DNA from: Pseudomonas sp. MH9.2
GTDB lineage: Bacteria; Pseudomonadota; Gammaproteobacteria; Pseudomonadales; Pseudomonadaceae
Assembly (NCBI RefSeq): GCF_034353875.1
Contig: NZ_CP133784.1
Span: forward strand, 1,488,001-1,552,000
Reading direction: 5' to 3'
Length of the DNA: 64,000 nucleotides
Shown here: in pieces, positions 48,346-56,723 of the stretch
Layout: every line of letters begins with the position of its first letter
Numbering within the stretch: the first letter of the stretch is position 1
Notes under the pieces: model-generated
The model's input: the letters and a program-made list of their open reading frames with translations, nothing else
Database searches by the model: none
Told to the model about the DNA's origin: nothing
Translations under genes and position numbers: made by a program

Positions 48346-48864
48346 GTATCCACGACATCCTTTTCACAAAATACTCACAGACTTTAGCGCAGATTGAGCG
48401 GTCAAAAAGGACTTGGCACCATTGGCCCAGAAACTGGCCCAACCTCTCCGGCGTCCTGTCGACCGAACACAATCTCAATCACGCGGCTTGCAATACCACG
48501 ACTGCGCATAAAGAAAGCAGTCGATCTCTTCCACGCTACTCAGTGCGAAATTGCACTCCACTTGATTCCCGTGTTTGCATTTGATCTGACCAACGATTGC
48601 TTCGGATTTGACCAACACGCTTCGTAGCCATGATCGGTACAAAACTGCCGATCGGTTCCGATTCAGACAATTGCGCATGCCAACCTCCAGAATAGGCTGC
48701 GGAAGTAATATGTAACGTTCCCAAATCCGGAGTAATGCCTTCAGCGATCTACCCGGCAAAGGAACCGCGGCAATCGTATTGCCGTCCCTCAGCCTCAGCT
48801 AAGTTTCGCTAAGTATCTTCTCCCCTGCGCAAGTTCAGCGCCGCTCAGGAGAGGCTACCCGCAC
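48346..48864. other. Non-coding stretch with dispersed repeat copy 3
   Basis: About 520 bases. It carries copy 3 of the 27-bp repeat and, just upstream of that, near-repeats of TTGGCACC/TTGGCCC (48410-48440). An open frame on the minus strand (48475-48759) lacks a ribosome site and any known domain and is not called. The promoter of the downstream operon should lie near 48780-48850. Confidence 0.5.
48448..48474. repeat. 27-bp dispersed repeat, copy 3
   Basis: It begins CCGGCGTCCTGTCGACCG and ends ACACAATC, one base different from copy 2. Confidence 0.8.
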
Positions 48865-49629
48865 ATGAATCCCGAAAAATCCGGATGGCTCAACAAAGTA
48901 CCCGAAGTGACGCTGTCATTCTGGGTGATCAAGATTCTGTCCACGACGGTGGGTGAAACCGGCGCGGACTTTCTGGCCGTGGATGCCGGTTTGGGCGCTG
49001 GTTGGACGAGCATCGGCATGGCCGTCTTGCTAGCGCTCGCGTTGTGTTTTCAACTACGTACCAAGGCCTATTCACCCCGGATCTACTGGTTAACCGTGGT
49101 GCTGGTAAGCATCGTCGGGACACAGATCACGGACATCATGACCGACATGCTCGACATCAGCCTGTACACCAGCACGGCGGTCTTTGCCATTCTGCTGACG
49201 ATCAATTTCCTGGTCTGGTACCGGGTGGAGCACAACCTGTCGATCCGCGAAATCGTCACCCCGCGAAGGGAGCTTTTCTACTGGACAACCGTGCTTTGCA
49301 CCTTTGCACTCGGCACAGCAGCGGGCGACCTGGCCACCGAAGCGCTGGGCCTGGGTTTCACCCTTGGCGTCGTGATTTTCGGTGCGCTTATCGCCACGAC
49401 TCTGCTGGCTTGGCGCTTAGGCGGCAATGTGGTGCTGACCTTTTGGATGGCATACATCCTGACCCGTCCATTTGGCGCCTCTCTCGGTGATTTGCTGACC
49501 CAAGCTAAAACTTATGGTGGCCTCGGCATGGGAGCCGCTTGGACGAGTGCCATCTTCCTGTGCGTCATTGTTCTTTTGGTCGCGGCCGCGCAAATCAGTG
49601 TTGGCAACCGTAAACCCGTCAATCAATAA
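48865..49629 (+). CDS. COG4705-type multipass membrane protein
   Basis: A 254-residue protein with about eight helices and internally repeated units. The stretch [27 protein letters not shown] is echoed by later segments ([21 protein letters not shown], and [19 protein letters not shown]). This duplicated pattern is typical of COG4705 repeat-associated membrane proteins, whose function is unknown. GGAGAGG lies about 11 bases before the ATG. It heads an operon with a lipoprotein and a two-component system. Confidence 0.82.
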   Translation: MNPEKSGWLNKVPEVTLSFWVIKILSTTVGETGADFLAVDAGLGAGWTSIGMAVLLALALCFQLRTKAYSPRIYWLTVVLVSIVGTQITDIMTDMLDISLYTSTAVFAILLTINFLVWYRVEHNLSIREIVTPRRELFYWTTVLCTFALGTAAGDLATEALGLGFTLGVVIFGALIATTLLAWRLGGNVVLTFWMAYILTRPFGASLGDLLTQAKTYGGLGMGAAWTSAIFLCVIVLLVAAAQISVGNRKPVNQ

Positions 49630-49658
49630 CCTGTCAAAAAGCCAATCAAGGAATCGTC

Positions 49659-50096
49659 ATGCGTCCACTTCAAAATGTCATTCGCCACGTTGCCATCGTC
49701 TCGTCGATCTTTTTGCTCAGCATCGCCACCGGCTGCTCGAAACCTGCCGACAAACCTAGTGCTGGCACGCCGACCACATCGGCGAGCGCATCCGCCCAGC
49801 CAGGTTCAAAACTGGGTGATCTGTCTGAGTTCCGCACCATCGCCGCTGATGTTGCCGCGCTCGTCGATAAAAACGACCTGCCGGGGGCGAAAACCCGCAT
49901 CAAGGATCTAGAAACGTCCTGGGACTCCGCCGAAGCTGGCATCAAACCCCGGGCTGCAAGTGACTGGCATGTGCTGGACAAAGCCATTGACCGGGCACTC
50001 GACGCCCTGCGCGCCAGCACACCGAAACAGGGCTATTGCAAGGCTTCGATGGATGATCTGTTGAAAGCCTTCGACTCCATGAAGGTGAAGCAGTGA
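49659..50096 (+). CDS. Small lipoprotein of unknown function
   Basis: A 145-residue protein with a signal peptide and lipobox (LLSIATGC). It continues with a Ser/Thr/Ala/Pro-rich linker and a helical domain ([38 protein letters not shown]). The helical part looks like a ligand-sensing or periplasmic adaptor fold, but I know no named family. AAGGA lies 8 bases upstream of the ATG. Gene order suggests it works with the membrane protein upstream and the sensor kinase downstream. Confidence 0.75.
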   Translation: MRPLQNVIRHVAIVSSIFLLSIATGCSKPADKPSAGTPTTSASASAQPGSKLGDLSEFRTIAADVAALVDKNDLPGAKTRIKDLETSWDSAEAGIKPRAASDWHVLDKAIDRALDALRASTPKQGYCKASMDDLLKAFDSMKVKQ

Positions 50097-50202
50097 CCGA
50101 CAGCCGCACATTGCGTTGATCCGGCGACGGACAAACGCCGACCCAGATGCTTCAATACAGGCGCGACGGTCATGATCGGCGCGCCTTTTTCTGGAGTGAT
50201 AA

Positions 50203-50868
50203 ATGCGGATATTGCTGGTCGAAGATGACCCGATGATTGGGGATGCCATTCAAGGCGCGCTGAACGATGCTAGCTACGCCGCAGACTGGGTAAAAAACGG
50301 ACTCACCGCCCTTGCAGCACTGGAAACACAAGCTTATGACATGGTGCTGCTGGATCTCGGCTTGCCCGGCAAAGACGGGCTCGATGTGCTCGATGGCATT
50401 CGTGGACGCAACAACCCGGTGCCGTTGCTGATCATCACCGCAAGGGATGGACTCGATGATCGCCTGCGCGGCCTCGACGGCGGCGCAGACGACTTCCTGC
50501 TCAAACCCTTCGCCATGGCGGAGTTACTGGCACGCATCCGCGCCGTTTTACGCCGCAAAGGCGGCAGTGCCCAGTCAGTGCTGGACAACGGTGTAGTGTC
50601 GCTGGATTTGCTATCCAAACAAGCGGCTACTGCCGAAATCCCCGACATTCAACTCTCCAGCCGCGAGTTCGCCCTGTTACAGGCCCTATTAATACGACCT
50701 GGTGCCATTCTCTCGCGCAGCGAGCTGGAAGACCGTATTTACGGCTGGGGTAATGAAGTGGAAAGCAATGCGGTGGAGTTTCTGATTCATGCACTGCGGC
50801 GGAAACTGGGGAGCCATGTCATCAAGAATGTCAGGGGAATGGGATGGATGGTTTCAAAAAGCGCTTGA
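50203..50868 (+). CDS. OmpR/QseB-type response regulator
   Basis: A 221-residue DNA-binding regulator. The receiver has MRILLVEDDPMIGDAI, its phospho-acceptor Asp in MVLLDLGLPGKDGL, Thr in LIITARDG and Lys in LLKPFAMAELLARI. The winged-helix output domain is LSSREFALLQALLIRPGAILSRSELEDRIYGW with VEFLIHALRRKL. GGAG precedes the ATG. It overlaps the kinase gene by 25 bases. Closest in style to QseB/PmrA/TctD-type regulators; the signal is not known. Confidence 0.93.
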   Translation: MRILLVEDDPMIGDAIQGALNDASYAADWVKNGLTALAALETQAYDMVLLDLGLPGKDGLDVLDGIRGRNNPVPLLIITARDGLDDRLRGLDGGADDFLLKPFAMAELLARIRAVLRRKGGSAQSVLDNGVVSLDLLSKQAATAEIPDIQLSSREFALLQALLIRPGAILSRSELEDRIYGWGNEVESNAVEFLIHALRRKLGSHVIKNVRGMGWMVSKSA

Positions 50869-52205
50869 ATGATTCGGTACAGATGCATTTGTCTGTAACG
50901 CTGTCGCTAGCCATCCTGATCGTGGCGGTACTGGCAGGTTTTTTCGCTTTTGTCTCTGCGATTAACGAGACGCACGAAATGCAGGACGAGACCTTGCGTC
51001 AAGTGGCCATCCTTTTTGATCGGCAAAAGATGACCTTCCACTATCCTGTGGTTGAACAGGTAGTTGGCGACGACGAAGAGTCCAGGGTTATCGTCCAATA
51101 CCTGACCGACAGCAGTAAAGCGACCGGAAGTGATGACGCAACAACACCGTTACCCTTCCCGGTAAGACTAGCCGATGGCTTGTCGACCTTGAGCGTGGCA
51201 GGCGAAAATTTTCGCGTGCTGGTTAGAACAATGGTCGGTGGCGAACGCATCGTTGTCGCCCAAGAAGCTGACGTGCGTGAAAAAGAGGCGCGAAAGAGCG
51301 CTTGGCGTAGTCTGTTGCCGTTTCTCATTCTGTTTCCGGTGCTGTTGCTGGTGGTGAGCGATCTGGTACGCAAACTGTTCCGTCCCATAGCAACCCTCTC
51401 GGACGAAATCGATCAGCGCGACGAACAGGCGTTGCATCCTATCGACGATAACCACCTGCCAACCGAGATCCGACCTTTCGTCGTGGCCATCAATCGATTG
51501 TTGACGCGCGTTGCGCAGTCCATGGAAGCCCAGCGTCGCTTCATCGCCGATGCAGCCCACGAACTGCGCTCCCCGATGACGGCCCTGTCACTACAAGCCG
51601 AGCGACTGTCGGCCATAGAAATGTCGGCGGCGGCCTATGAACGTTTTTTGCCATTGTCTCGGGGAATTGAACGCAGCAGAAAACTGATCGATCAACTGCT
51701 GGCCCTGGCGGCAGCACAATCAAGCTCGGATCGATCACAGACATCAGTTTCAGTCCATGAAGTCTATCGACGGGTACTAGAGGACTTACTGCCGCTGGCA
51801 GAGCGCAAGCGCATCGATATCGGTGTTGAAAGCATCGAAGACGTACAGGTCAATATCAACGCAATGGATCTGTTAATCCTGGTCAAGAATCTGGTGGATA
51901 ATGCTATCCGTTATACCTCCGTTGGCGGACGAGTCGACCTGACGGTAGAGTTGGCGCAGGAAACAGTGATCCTTCAAGTCAAGGACTCAGGCCCAGGCAT
52001 CAGCGCGGAAGAACAAATGCTGGTGTTCGATCCGTTCTACCGAAGTTTGGGAACCGATGAAGCAGGCTCCGGGCTGGGTTTATCGATTGTAAAGGCGATA
52101 GCCGATCGTGCGGGGGCGCACATCCGATTGAGTTTTTCGGATGAGATGAAGAAGAGCGGATTATGTGTTTCGGTCTGTTTTAAAAGACCTGAATTCAACA
52201 CATAA
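50844..52205 (+). CDS. QseC/PmrB-type sensor histidine kinase, C-terminus altered by IS30
   Basis: A 453-residue sensor kinase with an N-terminal helix (SVTLSLAILIVAVLAGFFAFV), a periplasmic loop of about 115 residues and a second helix (LLPFLILFPVLLLVVSDLV). HisKA (RRFIADAAHELRSPMTALSLQ) and HATPase (NLVDNAIRYT, DSGPGIS, GSGLGLSIVKAI) follow. The last residues PEFNT and the stop are encoded by the left end of the IS30 element. Removing the element and one AGA copy gives an original ending of KRGKT. The catalytic domains are untouched, so the kinase is probably active. Confidence 0.92.
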   Translation: MDGFKKRLNDSVQMHLSVTLSLAILIVAVLAGFFAFVSAINETHEMQDETLRQVAILFDRQKMTFHYPVVEQVVGDDEESRVIVQYLTDSSKATGSDDATTPLPFPVRLADGLSTLSVAGENFRVLVRTMVGGERIVVAQEADVREKEARKSAWRSLLPFLILFPVLLLVVSDLVRKLFRPIATLSDEIDQRDEQALHPIDDNHLPTEIRPFVVAINRLLTRVAQSMEAQRRFIADAAHELRSPMTALSLQAERLSAIEMSAAAYERFLPLSRGIERSRKLIDQLLALAAAQSSSDRSQTSVSVHEVYRRVLEDLLPLAERKRIDIGVESIEDVQVNINAMDLLILVKNLVDNAIRYTSVGGRVDLTVELAQETVILQVKDSGPGISAEEQMLVFDPFYRSLGTDEAGSGLGLSIVKAIADRAGAHIRLSFSDEMKKSGLCVSVCFKRPEFNT

Positions 52206-53253
52206 GTGCAACGCTCACCCCCGCATAGACTTCATACGGTGTCTTCCAGCCCAGGCGTTTGCGAGGGCGTAAATTTATTTGCGCGACCACACGGTTTACA
52301 GCAGCAACCGTCAGCTTGCTGAAGTCACTGCCTTTGGGAAAATACTGGCGGAGTAAACCGTTGGTATTTTCATTCGTGCCGCGCTGGCAGGACGAATACG
52401 GGTCGGCAAAATAGACCTGGCAACGGCTCTTGTTCGCGATGCGCTCATGGCCGGCAAACTCCTTGCCGTTGTCCAGCGTCAACGTATGCACCACATGCCC
52501 ATTGAACTGTAAATTGATCGCCCGAGTGACTTGGCGGCTATCTGAGCGCTTGACCGGGTAAGCGCTCAGATAGCCGCTTTTACGCTCAACCAGAGTGACC
52601 AAATTACCGCCCACCCCATGCACTGTGTCACCTTCCCAGTCGCCCAGCCGTTCTCGAGTTTCGACCTCAGCAGGACGTTCAGTGATCGACACCCGATTTC
52701 GCAACTGTCCCCGCCGGTCGTGGCTTCCATAGCGTTTACGGTAACGCTTTCGACGGTGCCGCAGATGCGTATAAAGCTCGCCGCCGCCCTGTTTGTCGGT
52801 GGCAATAAACCGATAAATCCACTCATGACTGACCGCCTGATCTGGTCGCTCTTGCTTGAGCCGATGACAAATCTGCTCTGGGCTCATTCCATGGTTGAGC
52901 CATATCGCAAGGTGATGACTCAACCAGGTAACCGGTTTGCAAAACTTCCGAGCCCCAGCGCGCCGGACATCACTTTCATGGGTCGCCGAAACCGCCTCGT
53001 AAACATTTTCAGAACGGTTGCGGCGAACCTCACGACTAATCGTCGAAGGGTGCACGCCCACCTGTTTAGCAATGTTTGCTTGGCTCTCTTTAGCCCTCAG
53101 ACCCGCTTCAATCTGGTAACGTTGGCCATGAGTCAGCTGCCGGTAAGGCGTGGTCATCTGCGCTTGAATCCTTTGGTGTGAGAGCCTGGATTCTACCGGT
53201 GGCTGGCTCTCTGCCTCTCGTTTCAAGCGTTGCAGTTATTCTATGAATTCAGG
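52188..53253. mobile_element. IS30-family insertion sequence, complete
   Basis: A 1066-bp element with imperfect terminal inverted repeats of 28 bp (left 52188-52215, CCTGAATTCA... ; right 53226-53253) that agree at most positions and share the outer 10 bases and inner TGCAACGCT. A 3-bp target duplication AGA flanks it (52185-52187 and 53254-53256). It holds one intact transposase gene and so may be active. Confidence 0.92.
52195..53157 (-). CDS. IS30-family transposase
   Basis: A 320-residue DDE transposase. The N-terminal helix-turn-helix region is LTHGQRYQIEAGLRAKESQANIAKQ and VHPSTISREVRRN. The catalytic core is D in GDWEGDTVHG, D in TLTLDNGKEF and E in GTNENTNGLLRQYFPKG. The ATG at 53157 has AAAGGA upstream and matches the usual IS30 start (MTTPYRQLTHGQR); a TTG at 53226 inside the right repeat is less likely. 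The gene ends inside the left inverted repeat. No frameshift or stop is seen. Confidence 0.93.
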   Translation of the reverse strand: MTTPYRQLTHGQRYQIEAGLRAKESQANIAKQVGVHPSTISREVRRNRSENVYEAVSATHESDVRRAGARKFCKPVTWLSHHLAIWLNHGMSPEQICHRLKQERPDQAVSHEWIYRFIATDKQGGGELYTHLRHRRKRYRKRYGSHDRRGQLRNRVSITERPAEVETRERLGDWEGDTVHGVGGNLVTLVERKSGYLSAYPVKRSDSRQVTRAINLQFNGHVVHTLTLDNGKEFAGHERIANKSRCQVYFADPYSSCQRGTNENTNGLLRQYFPKGSDFSKLTVAAVNRVVAQINLRPRKRLGWKTPYEVYAGVSVALMC

Positions 53254-53567
53254 AGAGGTAAAACGTGAAGCTTTTGTGCTGGATTGTGAAGCGTCTCTAA
53301 TATCCTGGAAACCATAACGAGCAGCTATGAGTCGACTTCTGCCGGTCAAGTCCGATGCAAAAGGCTGGTCAGGTCGAATGCTAACGGGTGGGCAAGTCAG
53401 TGCCATTACCCAACTCAGCGCGAATCCACCGGTAGCCATTCCTGACAGCCTGACATCGAGCAACGGGTTGAGCGGCTCCGGCCCGACCGGATTGCTCTTC
53501 CTGACGGTGGCTATCTCCGCATTCCGGTTCAACGCTTCGCACTGAGCTGGCTGGACATAGATGACTA

Positions 53568-53727
53568 AGTGATTCGAACACTCGAGCCCTAGCCTCCATA
53601 CTGGGATTAAATACGCATAACATATTGTTTAATAAGGAATAAATACCATATTCAGAGTGACAAATTATCCGCTTTTGTGTGCTTATGCAAACGGTAAACC
53701 GTGGCCTGTAGCGGAGGTTTTGCGCAA
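53568..53727 (+). repeat. Direct repeat flanking the island, right copy
   Basis: A diverged copy of 44993-45152. It begins with the tRNA-Pro T-arm sequence AGTGATTCGAACACTCGA, loses the anticodon arm, and keeps the GTGCTTATGCAAACG and AGCGGAGGTTTTGCGCA blocks in the same order and orientation. Confidence 0.75.
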
Positions 53728-53735
53728 TCCCTCCC

Positions 53736-53762
53736 CCGGCGTCCTGCCGACCGGACACAATC
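53736..53762. repeat. 27-bp dispersed repeat, copy 4
   Basis: It begins CCGGCGTCCTGCCGACCG and ends GACACAATC, one base different from copy 2. It lies 9 bases after the right island repeat. The left island repeat has a decayed equivalent (CCGACCGGACACC near 45174-45190). Confidence 0.8.
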
Positions 53763-53916
53763 TCATATCGACAAGCGCTCGTACCCCACCAATGCTCAGA
53801 ACCTAAGACCGGCCTCACAACTTCCTCCCGTAAAATGAGAAACATTCTGTAATCCTATCGGACTTGTTCGTAGCTGATGACCATGTAATCAATAGAACTT
53901 TTCATGGAATATCACT

Positions 53917-54048
53917 ATGCCTGCCGCACAAATCATCCTCGTCGCTATTTTCGGAGTGGCCATACTTGCCTGGGGTGTCCGCCTGGATATGAAGAACCAT
54001 AAGAAAGAACAAGCTGAACGATCGAAGCCTAACGAAAGTACACGGTGA
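53917..54048 (+). CDS. 43-residue single-helix membrane peptide
   Basis: A short frame (MPAAQIILVAIFGVAILAWG...) with one membrane helix at about 4-22 and a Lys/Glu-rich tail (KNHKKEQAERSK). The ribosome site is weak (GGAA 9 bases upstream). The composition suits a real small membrane protein, but no family is recognised. Confidence 0.45.
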   Translation: MPAAQIILVAIFGVAILAWGVRLDMKNHKKEQAERSKPNESTR

Positions 54049-54491
54049 ATTTTCAGATCCTTCGATTTTGCGCAAGTTGACAATGACTCACGCTTGACGA
54101 AAGGCGGAATCCCCCATAACGGGGTTCGGTCCGAACGACCAGCTTTACATCAGGTGTAACGGCGTAAAGATCAACAGGAAGCGCACCCGCACGGGCTAAA
54201 TGCTAATTTTTCGGTATCCGTCCGGGGAATACACCTACCGGCCCCCAGCATTAAGGACGATTGTGCAGGCGTATTTTTAAGCGGACGCCATCACCCTTGC
54301 CTAACTGCTGCCGCATAGATGACAACCGGTTTAGTTGCGCAAGACCGGATGCCCGGACGCGTACGACTATCAGGCTTAGGTCCAGGAAGTCTCAAGCACG
54401 TAGCAGAAGTGGCGTATTACTGTGCGTTGAATGCAACTGGAAAACCTTGCTCGCACAGGGTTCGCCAGCCTTTTGCAGTGCATCCGGGAGA
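54049..54491. other. Border region between island and prophage
   Basis: About 440 bases without a supported gene. The first half holds the block shared with 38957-39045. The remainder shows nothing recognisable. It probably contains the left attachment site of the prophage, which I cannot locate. Confidence 0.45.
54123..54211. repeat. Copy B of the prophage-border sequence
   Basis: Similar to 38957-39045 (TTCGGTCCGAAC, CCAGCTTTACA, GCACGGGCTA and ATGCTAATTTTT blocks in the same order). Confidence 0.8.
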
Positions 54492-54800
54492 TTACGCTTT
54501 AGTGTTTATGGTCTCGCCGGTTATCTGCCCGTTACCATTCACAACACCAGCCGTCGGGGCTGCCGTGTTTGCGGGTTGATGGTTCTGCTTTTGCATCAAA
54601 CGCTGTGCCTGACGATCACCATGCCCCGCCTCTTGAGCGGTTTGCGCGGCAGTCTCAGTAGCTTCTTTCAGCGCTGCTGCGACATTACTGGCTGTGGTAG
54701 AGGCCTTTGCCTGATTTGCTTTCGCCTGAGGCTGACTTTGGGCAGAACTTAGCCCGTTGATAGTCACTGGATTTGAAGCTGATACGGATCCGATGGACAT
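54492..54800 (-). CDS. Hypothetical Ala/Gln-rich protein
   Basis: A 102-residue low-complexity protein (MSIGSVSASNPVTINGLSSA...) with an Ala/Gln/Thr-rich helical middle and no membrane segment. AGGAG lies 6 bases before the ATG. It resembles small Pseudomonas proteins of unknown function that start MSI(G/S)SVS. It sits at the end of the prophage, about 285 bases beyond the Rz1 gene, and may be a late moron or a host gene. Confidence 0.65.
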   Translation of the reverse strand: MSIGSVSASNPVTINGLSSAQSQPQAKANQAKASTTASNVAAALKEATETAAQTAQEAGHGDRQAQRLMQKQNHQPANTAAPTAGVVNGNGQITGETINTKA

Positions 54801-55085
54801 AGGTAACTCCTGAATGAATGGATCTCACGTGCGTTTTTAGTCATTGCGATTACGTCAACGTTACCCTTCGAGTCCCCGCTCTCAGGACTGCTTTGCTTAC
54901 CCTCCTCGATATCAACCTATGGCAGCGCCCAGAGTAAGCACCCAGTTGTCTGGCCTCTGTCGGATAGATGTGAAAGTTTCGTTGTTTTCAGTGACGAGAG
55001 TACCGAGTTACTTGGGGATAACCACGCAAGGTATGTTGGGTAGACGCTTACGAAAAAATTAACATTCAGTCGTAGAAGTCGAGCT

Positions 55086-55343
55086 TTACTGGCAAGCGCT
55101 CACCGCCGCGACTAACTCCTTTTCGTAACCGATATGCTGCCGACGCTCAGCCAGCAGCGCCCTCACCTTCACCTCGAGCGAATCCGCTTTCTTCAAGCCA
55201 GCCGCAGCGAACACCGGCGCCGCAATGATTGGTGCCTTGCACGGAACCTGCACTGGAACCTCCACTCGCACAGTGCGTATTTCGGGTTCCTGCCCAGCGC
55301 ATCCCGCCAGCAAAAACACCACCCCCATCAGCAGCAGTCTCAT
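55086..55343 (-). CDS. Rz1-like o-spanin lipoprotein
   Basis: An 85-residue lipoprotein with signal and lipobox (LLLMGVVFLLAGC). It has a Pro/Val-rich stretch (RVEVPVQVPCKAP) and a C-terminal helix. It overlaps the Rz gene by 4 bases. With Rz it should span the periplasm and fuse the membranes at lysis. A fragment of a close relative lies at 39099-39208. Confidence 0.82.
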   Translation of the reverse strand: MRLLLMGVVFLLAGCAGQEPEIRTVRVEVPVQVPCKAPIIAAPVFAAAGLKKADSLEVKVRALLAERRQHIGYEKELVAAVSACQ

Positions 55344-55714
55344 AACCCTAGTTCCTGATCAATGATCGACGCCGCAGCCATGGCCGGGTCACCGCCTGTA
55401 TGTCCCTGCTGAATCGTGTTTGCCGCAGCATAGTCAGGCTTCGCCTCTTCCTTCGCCGTAGCCACTGCTATTTTGGCGGCCTCCTGTCGTTTCTCGCCCG
55501 CCTGCACCAACCCACCAAGCGCCAGCCCCTGCTCAGTGGTAAGCGCTAGCAGGTTGCCATTGACGGTCTTGGCCGAGGCTAGATCTGTCTCAGCGGTGTC
55601 GAGCAGCGGTCGATAATGTCCTGATGCCAGCCATGCTCCGCAACCGGCACCCAGCGCCAGCAGCAGTGCGATGGCCAAGCCCAGTCCGATCAACTTCCAC
55701 GCGGAGTCCGTCAT
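55340..55714 (-). CDS. Rz-like i-spanin
   Basis: A 124-residue protein with one N-terminal helix (LIGLGLAIALLLALGAGCGAW) and a long Ala/Glu/Lys-rich coiled coil, the form of an Rz/LysB inner-membrane spanin. The start at 55714 has GAGGAGG upstream and overlaps the DUF6527 gene stop; an upstream in-frame start is weaker. Confidence 0.8.
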   Translation of the reverse strand: MTDSAWKLIGLGLAIALLLALGAGCGAWLASGHYRPLLDTAETDLASAKTVNGNLLALTTEQGLALGGLVQAGEKRQEAAKIAVATAKEEAKPDYAAANTIQQGHTGGDPAMAAASIIDQELGL

Positions 55715-56046
55715 AGCCCCTCCTCGTCCCAATCAGGAATATCCACGGTCTGGCCAGCCAGGCCGTGCGTGCAATCGCCAAGAAACTGGATGCGGCCGTC
55801 AGTCACGAACGAATGACATATCCGGGCGGTGCGCCACTCCTTGAACTCTTCCCCCGCATCCGGGTTGGCTGGATAGCTCACCAGAATCGACGGCGTGAAG
55901 GTTGGTTTCTCAGCGTTTCCATTCCAACCCCAGCGCGGGCCAGATCCGGCACCATGCTGGATGCGATGCGCGCCATCGCAGCCTGGGCACCAGAACATCA
56001 GGCCATAATCGGCGCTGGATCGCAGCACTCTGGATAGGCAGCTCAT
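55711..56046 (-). CDS. DUF6527-like phage protein
   Basis: A 111-residue protein with a CPGC zinc-ribbon start (FWCPGCDGAHRI) and the family pattern NAEKPTFTPSILV, then CHSFVTDGRIQFLGDCTHGLAGQTV. Such proteins are found in phage lysis regions, sometimes under odd names such as ammonia monooxygenase. The function is unknown. It overlaps both neighbours by 4 bases. Confidence 0.8.
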   Translation of the reverse strand: MSCLSRVLRSSADYGLMFWCPGCDGAHRIQHGAGSGPRWGWNGNAEKPTFTPSILVSYPANPDAGEEFKEWRTARICHSFVTDGRIQFLGDCTHGLAGQTVDIPDWDEEGL

Positions 56047-56480
56047 GGCACATCCTTAAAGAAAATATGATGCCCCAGCTTCAGGGTCTGCTTGGCCTTC
56101 GACGCCCACGCTGGGGCCTTGGGCATGGTCGTGGCGTAGTAGTGAGTCGCACCGCCAGTTGGATCTGGCGCCGTACCATCGATCACCGTCGCCGCCGCAC
56201 TCTGGCAAGTCGCAAACTCACCAGAAGGGATCGGCTTCGCGCCGATCAGGAATGGATAGTTCGGGTCGTTTTTGTTCCAGCAGCTGAACTGCCACGGGGC
56301 TTGGCAGACGCCGATATAGCCTTCGCCCCACCAGTCGGGCTTGCCGTCATTGTGCAGGTCGGTATCCACTCTGTTGCGGATAGACCAGGCCACGGCGATC
56401 ATTCCGGCGAAGCCCTCCCCGCGCGCTTCACCCCAAAGTGTTCGGGCCACCACGTCTCTGTCGCGATCTGTTGCAGTCAT
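56043..56480 (-). CDS. SleB-type cell wall hydrolase (endolysin)
   Basis: A 145-residue protein of the cell-wall hydrolase SleB (hydrolase_2) family, with LARTLWGEARGEG-like start (VVARTLWGEARGEGFAGM), VAWSIRNRV, the Cys-containing middle and GATHYYATTMPKAPAW. The Glu in WGEARGE is the expected catalytic residue. No signal peptide or SAR helix is seen, so export at lysis would need a holin, which I could not identify nearby. The ATG at 56480 has GGAG 7 bases upstream. Confidence 0.88.
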   Translation of the reverse strand: MTATDRDRDVVARTLWGEARGEGFAGMIAVAWSIRNRVDTDLHNDGKPDWWGEGYIGVCQAPWQFSCWNKNDPNYPFLIGAKPIPSGEFATCQSAAATVIDGTAPDPTGGATHYYATTMPKAPAWASKAKQTLKLGHHIFFKDVP

Positions 56481-56496
56481 CACTTTTCTCCAGGCG

Positions 56497-56519
56497 AAAA
56501 AAACCCGCTCAGTGGCGGG
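56497..56519 (-). terminator. Intrinsic terminator upstream of the lysis genes
   Basis: On the minus strand CCCGCCACTGAGCGGG is followed by TTTTTTT. The U-run ends only about 6 bases before the endolysin ribosome site, so tail transcripts should stop here unless antiterminated. Confidence 0.8.
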
Positions 56520-56723
56520 GGCGGTGTTCGACTTAAACTGTGCTGCTGTCAGCGTTGTTACTGGTCTCTGACGTTACCAATCCAGGTACTACTTACGTTG
56601 CCATACACTTCTGTTCGAGATTGTTGAGTGGTGTTGCTTGCACATCACGTTGCCCAGCAGGCTGGTGTAGCGCCTGTAGATGTGGACGAGACTGCCCCGC
56701 CAACCTCGCGTATTTCCCAGCAA
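56520..56723. other. Gap between DUF2793 tail gene and lysis cassette
   Basis: About 200 bases with no supported gene. A short holin or a lysis promoter might lie here, but I see no hydrophobic open frame. Confidence 0.4.

Larger units (their letters stand above)
53257..53916. other. Non-coding stretch right of IS30
   Basis: About 660 bases. It begins with the displaced kinase stop (GGTAAAACGTGA). It then holds the right island repeat (53568-53727) and copy 4 of the 27-bp repeat. A plus-strand open frame at 53327-53545 has no ribosome site or domain and is not called. Confidence 0.5.

Noticed and set aside
48475..48759. A 94-codon open frame on the minus strand
   Set aside because: No ribosome site, no recognised domain, overlaps a dispersed repeat, composition unlike neighbouring genes.
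53327..53545. A 72-codon open frame right of IS30
   Set aside because: No ribosome site and no conserved feature; it ends next to the island repeat.
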